The translations under genes were made by a program, and so were the position numbers. The notes beneath the pieces are model-generated. The model did not search any database and was not told where the DNA came from. It saw only the letters and a list, made by a program, of their open reading frames with translations. This document shows, piece by piece, positions 59,454 to 64,000 of a stretch of DNA of 64,000 nucleotides (its first letter is position 1; each line of letters starts with the position of its first letter). The stretch comes from Mytilus edulis (taxonomy: Eukaryota > Mollusca > Bivalvia > Mytilida > Mytilidae). The stretch spans positions 17,497,531-17,561,530 of the forward strand of contig NC_092348.1 of assembly GCF_963676685.1 (NCBI RefSeq), read 5' to 3'.

Positions 59454-62400
59454 GCTCAATTGCAAATCACAGCAATTTACGTTATCTTTTAATAAAATAG
59501 TACAAATACCGAACTTAGATGAAAATTAAAGACGGGAATTGCTAATCAAATGGCAAAACCAAAAACTCAAACACATGAAACGGATGGAAAGCAACTGTAA
59601 TGTTTCTGACATGGTACGAGCATTTCCAAATGCAGAAAAATGTTGGATTAAACCTGGATTTATAGCTAGCTTAACCTCTCAATTTTCTTCACTTTAACAT
59701 TCTCTACTTGTCATATCTATATAAAACTAATTTCATGTTGTGTCAAATTTTAACTGCCACACTAGAAAAATACGTTTCGTCTCGGAAGATTTGCTAGTAA
59801 ATTGTATTAATTTTCTTATACATTTGTTGATCCAAGATTTATTTGGTTCGACATAAAAAAAAAATCGGATTTGAAAAATAATACATGCATTAATATAATG
59901 ATTTTTAGATTCGAGAAGAGAATATGCATCCCGTTACCAGAAGCCTCGGTCAGATCTGAAATATTTAAAATACACTTACGCAATGCTGTTCACTCTCTAG
60001 CAGAGGAAGACTTCACAGAATTAGGAAAAAGAACAAATGGGTAGGTTCAAATTGAAACAAAACTCCGAGGCATTGTAATTATTATAAATAGTAAATATTT
60101 TGGCTGACTGTACATTCTCTTTGATGCATGTAGTATGCAAAAAGAAATGTTAAAAAGATCAAACATCTTCATTGTGAGGAATATCAAAGCGCCGGGTAAT
60201 CCGCCCAAAGAGTGTGACGGAAAGTTGAAATGGAGACACTAATAAAGCAAAAGTGTTGAAGCACACAAACATCATATCTAATCGTATTGCTGATTCTAGA
60301 AATCATTATTTGCATAAAAATCATATGTTATCAATATTTTCAAATAAGCACAAAAATGGACTGCTGATAATTGTATTTATGTTCAGACTAGAAACGCAAC
60401 GCCCTTATAAATAAGAAGATCATATAACCTACAGATAGTATTAGTTTAAGAAACACCAAAAATCCTAAATAATATAATATCAATTAAATGCAGTTGAACG
60501 TTAAAGAATGTTTATTGATTAATGGTTAATAAAATGTAATAATTTATCGATTCCTTATTCAAATGTAATTTGTTCATAATGTGCAGATTTTCTGGATATG
60601 ACATACCAGTCGTTGTGAAAGAGGCTTTGATGGTCCCTGTTCGAAAATTACAGACTGCAACACATTTCAGAAAGGTAAATGTATATTTAGAGAAAGTTTC
60701 ACGCAGTTCGTGTACCAAGTCAGGAATATGACCGTTGTTATCCATACGTTTGATGTGTTGCCATTTCTTTAAGGACAGAATTTTCCTCAGAGTGCGGCAT
60801 TTCGTGATTTTACTTTTACCTGTAAACACAAACTTTGTCGAGATAATTGAATCTGGAAGACTTATCAGAAAGGCATTGCAGGTGTACGTCCCGAATGTAT
60901 CACCAGCAGATGTCCAGATTTTCTTAACAAGAATTCCTCGATTCTGTTATGTTCTGCAAATGAATGTTAAAACAAATCGTAACACCGATGTTTTTCTACC
61001 TCAGGCCAAAGATAGACTCCGTAGGATTTAACACAATTTTCCAATTATTGTTTTTTTTCTTCAATTTATGGTAATTTCGTCGTTGATTTTATTGGTCAAA
61101 TATTTGGTGTTAGGTCTACTGGTTAGCCTTGTGTAGAAGAGAAAGGCTCACATACAGGTAAATATCACGTGCATTTAAATCCATGTGAATCTCGAATGAT
61201 TCACGTGCATAGCACAACTTTCTGGATCGATATTGCTCATTTCTCCTAAATTGTGTTGTGGGTTGGGTGTTTGGAATACTTGATTATAAGACATGCATTT
61301 TGTAGTTTTAACAGTTATAGGTTACACCAAAATTCCAAAAAATTGACACCGATGTGGTGACACGAATTATCAATGGTAAAATCACTTTATATAATTTTAC
61401 TGCTCATAACATTTTTTCATTCTTTCTAATTAGAATATAAATTCTAATATGCACACTTTGCTCTTGTAACATATTTTTAAATGTGATTCACGGAGCAGGC
61501 AAAAACCAGATGGTCCGCAGGGTGCATCTTTATACGACCGCAGAGTTCTAACCCTGAACACTTGGGGCAAGTATGGACACAACATTCAAGCTTGATACAG
61601 CTCTGAATTTGGATTGTGATTAAATAGTTGACACAACATAGGTTTCTGACACAGAATAAATGTGGTCTAAGAACTTAAACTTAAAAACTTAAAAAAAAAT
61701 TAAATTGGACATTTACCTATTATGGTCCAATATCCAAAATCTAAATACATGGTTAGATTCAGCATATATCAAAGAACCCAATATATTGAATTTTTGTTGA
61801 AATCAAACAAAGTTTAATTTTGGAACCCGATTTGGACCAACTTGAAAACTGGGCCTATAATTAAAAATCTAAATACATGTTTAGATTCAGGATATCATAG
61901 AACTCCAAGGATTACATTTGTGTTGATATCAAACAAAGTTAATTTTGGACCCCGATTTGGACTAACATGAAAACTGGGTCCATAATCAAAAATCTAAGTA
62001 CACGTTTAGATTCAGCATATCAAAGAACCCCAAGAATTCAACTTTTGTTGAAATCAAACAAAGTTGAATTTGACCCCGATTTGGACCAACTTGAAAAATG
62101 GGTCCATAATCAAAAATCTAAGTACATGTTTAGATTCAGCATATCAAAGAACCCCAAAAATTCAATTTTTGTTGAAATCAAACAAAGTTTAATTTTGGAC
62201 CCGATTTGGATCAACTTGAAAACTGGGCCCATATTCAAAAATCTAAGTACATGTTTAGATCAGCATATCAAAGAACCCCAAGAATTCAATTTTTGTTGAA
62301 ATCAAACAAAGTTTAATTTTGGACCCGATTTGGACCAACTTGAAAACTTGGCCCATAATCAAAAATCTAAGTACATCTTTAGATCAGCATATCAAAGAAC

Positions 62401-63914
62401 CCCAAGAATTGAATTTTTGTTAAAATCAAACTAAGTTTAATTTTGGACCCTTTGGACCTTAATGTAGACCAATTTAAAAACGGGACCAAAAATTAAGAAT
62501 CTATATACACAGTAAGATTCGGAATATCAAAGAACCCCAATTATTCAATTTTTGATGAAATCAAACAAAGTTTAATTTTGAACCCTTTGGGCCTCTTATT
62601 CCTAAACTGTTGGGACCAAAACTCCCCAAATCAATCTCAACCTTCCTTTTATGGTCATAAACCTTGTGTTTAAATTTCACATATTTTTATTTACTTATAC
62701 TAAAGTTATTGTGCAAAAACCAAGAAAAATGCTTATTTGGGCCCTTTTTTTGGCCCCTAATTCCTAAATTGTTGGGAAAAAAACTCCCAAAATCAATCCC
62801 AACCTTCCTTTTGTGGTCATAAACCTTGTGTTTAAATTTCATAGATTTCTATTTACTTAAACTGAAGTTATAGTGCGAAAACCAATGTGTCTTCGGACCA
62901 CGACGACGACACCAACGTCATACCAATATACCGCCGCAATTTTTTTTTGCGGTCGTATAAAAAAACACTGCCCAAAATATAACATATCTCCTGTTTGCAC
63001 AAAAGGTAACCAGAGCATCTAAGATATGCCCGATTTTTGGAGGGTTCATGTTGCCCAGTCTTTTTATAAGTTGTGCTTTGTCTACTCTTGTTTGTCTTTT
63101 TTTTTGGCCTGGGCGTTGTCAGTTTATTTCTGATATATCGGTTTGATTATCGTCATTTTCATTTAGTTAGTTTCTATTAAATGAAGATAAATAAACTGGT
63201 TTTTTTTTTTATACATTTATAGGTTGAAGAGGTGTGTAATAAGGACCCATTGGTAAGCGATACAATGAATCACCTTTTGATCCCATGTTCTTCGGAAGCG
63301 CAAGGAGCTATTAAAATGAGCTGGGTAGATGTGCCTAAAGACAGATTGTTTGAAACGAACGTATCCATGGTGAGTTTATTTCAATGATTCTATATCAACA
63401 AGTCATCTGAACATATTTTAATAAATATACTTGTCTATTTTCATTGTATGTGTTTTGAAATGTATTAATACAAACTCATTTACAAAGCAAATTATCTGGT
63501 CTCCTTGCAATGCAGCAATTTTCCAATTACCTAAATAATTATTTGTGTCTGCAGTTTACAAATGTGCAGAATTGTTATGAAAATATGAAAACATACACAC
63601 ATTGTCACGGTCACATTATCATTGTTCTATCCAATGTCTACTGGAAAATTCCAATAAAGATTAAATCATTCTTCGAGATGTTGATGGTCTTACAGTAGGC
63701 ATATAATCAAAATGTTAACAAAACATGTGCATCACAGGACGATCTAATTATCTGTAGTTATCAACTGCCTTTTCGTCTTTAAATTCTGACATACATGATG
63801 ATTTGGTTTCAGGGTGATATGCTTGAATCTCTAGTCAACTATAAACCGACAGTAACTGAAGATGATCTGAGGAAACTAGAAGAATTCACAAGAGACTTTG
63901 TCGCCCCAGTATAA
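53293..63914 (+). CDS. VPS4-like AAA ATPase without MIT domain
   Basis: Tandem paralogue of VPS4. Exons: 53,293-53,374; 54,823-54,942; 55,729-55,769; 58,094-58,209; 58,779-58,994; 59,909-60,040; 60,587-60,674; 63,223-63,369; 63,813-63,914. All borders are GT-AG, phases equal those of VPS4 exons 4-12, and the 1,044 nt stay open: 347 aa. The ATG has a purine at -3 and an in-frame TGA 9 nt upstream. Seen: Walker A GPPGTGKS (81-88), Walker B IIFIDEVD (E141) and GATN sensor are all kept. Pore loop 1 KWLGESEK is KWSDGEK, pore loop 2 is two residues shorter with Arg to Cys ([11 protein letters not shown]), RRR before the Phe is RKR, and GFSGAD is GFSGYD. VPS4 binds ESCRT-III tails through MIT, so this protein may act only as a subunit or regulator of hexamers (inference). 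An acceptor at 53,288 would instead make exon 1 internal, with undiscovered upstream exons. Confidence 0.85.
53935..54212 (-). mobile_element. tRNA-derived SINE
   Basis: On the minus strand the A box TGGTTAGTGCATCGG (54,188-54,202) and B box GGTTCGATTCC (54,156-54,166) are about 25 nt apart. They are followed by a non-tRNA body down to about 53,935. It lies in intron 1 of the VPS4 paralogue. Confidence 0.65.
55925..56095 (+). repeat. Dispersed repeat module A
   Basis: GAGCGTCAATGATGAGTCTA, then GACGAAACGCACATCTGGCG. It lies in intron 3 of the VPS4 paralogue. Confidence 0.6.
57870..58005 (-). repeat. Dispersed repeat module B
   Basis: GAACTTCGAGGAAAATTCAA and AAACGAATGGAGAACAACTG. It ends about 90 bp before exon 4 of the VPS4 paralogue. 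Confidence 0.6.
59130..59695 (-). repeat. Composite dispersed repeat A+B
   Basis: Module A at 59,130-59,280 (CGCCAGACGCGCGTTTCGTC), an (AT)n run at 59,417-59,450 and module B at 59,490-59,695. It lies in intron 5 of the VPS4 paralogue. Confidence 0.65.
60700..60830 (+). repeat. Dispersed repeat B-related fragment
   Basis: GTTATCCATACGTTTGATGT, then ATTTTCCTCAGAGTGCGGCA resembling the + orientation of module B. The 98-codon frame over it is not a supported gene. Confidence 0.4.
61531..62959. mobile_element. TIR element with internal 125-bp tandem array
   Basis: Ends TATACGACCGC (61,531) and GCGGTCGTATA (62,949-62,959). Inside, seven units of 124-134 bp start near CTAAATACAT/CTAAGTACAT at 61,741, 61,869, 61,994, 62,118, 62,243, 62,367 and 62,501. 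A duplicated CTAAATTGTTGGGA / CTAAACTGTTGGGA stretch follows. Open frames over the array come from the repeat. It lies in intron 7 of the VPS4 paralogue. Confidence 0.75.
63060..63175 (+). repeat. Dispersed repeat family D, fragment
   Basis: GGGCGTTGTCAGTTTATTTC corresponds to the inverse of AATAAACTGACAACG in the copy at 4,290-4,600. Confidence 0.5.
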
Positions 63915-63993
63915 ATATATATGGCGTTGTTTTGTTTTATTAGTTTTAACATCTTCATTTAGTTGAAATGACATGCTTGCAAATCAATCAAAC

Positions 63994-63999
63994 ATTAAA
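63994..63999 (+). terminator. Possible poly(A) signal of the VPS4 paralogue
   Basis: ATTAAA, a common variant signal, 80 bp after the stop at the very end of the window. Confidence 0.4.
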
Positions 64000-64000
64000 T

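Noticed and set aside
61967..62299. 110-codon frame with internal repeats
   Set aside because: The repeat period equals the 125-bp DNA unit; not a protein gene.

Overview
The window is AT-rich metazoan DNA: intron-containing genes with GT-AG splice sites and a very high load of mobile elements. Several dispersed repeat families look like those of marine bivalves, so my best guess is a mussel of the Mytilus type. That assignment is inference from the repeats, not from a marker gene.

Genes. Two host genes lie on the + strand in tandem. The first (33,312-46,262, 12 exons, 446 codons) is a complete VPS4, the ESCRT-III disassembly ATPase, with MIT domain, Walker A/B, pore loops, arginine finger and C-terminal helix. 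The second (53,293-63,914, 9 exons, 347 codons) is a diverged VPS4 copy. It keeps the intron positions and phases of the first gene from exon 4 onward and has intact Walker motifs, but it has no visible MIT domain and both substrate-gripping pore loops are altered.

1-13.3 kb: intergenic, with dispersed repeats, a tRNA-derived SINE, MITEs, a 1.8-kb element with self-complementary terminal repeats (8,541-10,314), and fragments of retroelements.

13.3-20.8 kb: a decayed Penelope-like element with its GIY-YIG domain ahead of the reverse transcriptase (Naiad-like order). Its 3' tail is split by a young 4.3-kb Polinton/Maverick derivative (16,169-20,472) with AG...CT ends and a 6-bp target duplication. 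That derivative is a giant foldback: one end, carrying packaging ATPase and adenain-type protease genes, is present twice in inverted orientation. Its termini hold an array of SRF-type CArG boxes together with CRE, AP-1, GC-box and E-box motifs.

20.8-33.3 kb: a motif cluster, a non-autonomous Helitron (22,708-24,277) with a probable second one abutting it, and a 6.3-kb Mutator-like element (26,061-32,388) with a 9-bp target duplication. The Mutator-like element contains opposing arrays of a 329-bp unit that repeats its own terminus, plus a nested Harbinger-type MITE, a LINE fragment and another insertion.

33.3-64 kb: the VPS4 pair. The introns hold several foldback elements, nested MITEs and a TIR element with a 125-bp tandem array. 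In the first gene a 67-bp segment containing the splice acceptor and Walker A codons is triplicated, and only the third copy continues the reading frame.

No CRISPR array, rRNA or free-standing tRNA gene was seen.
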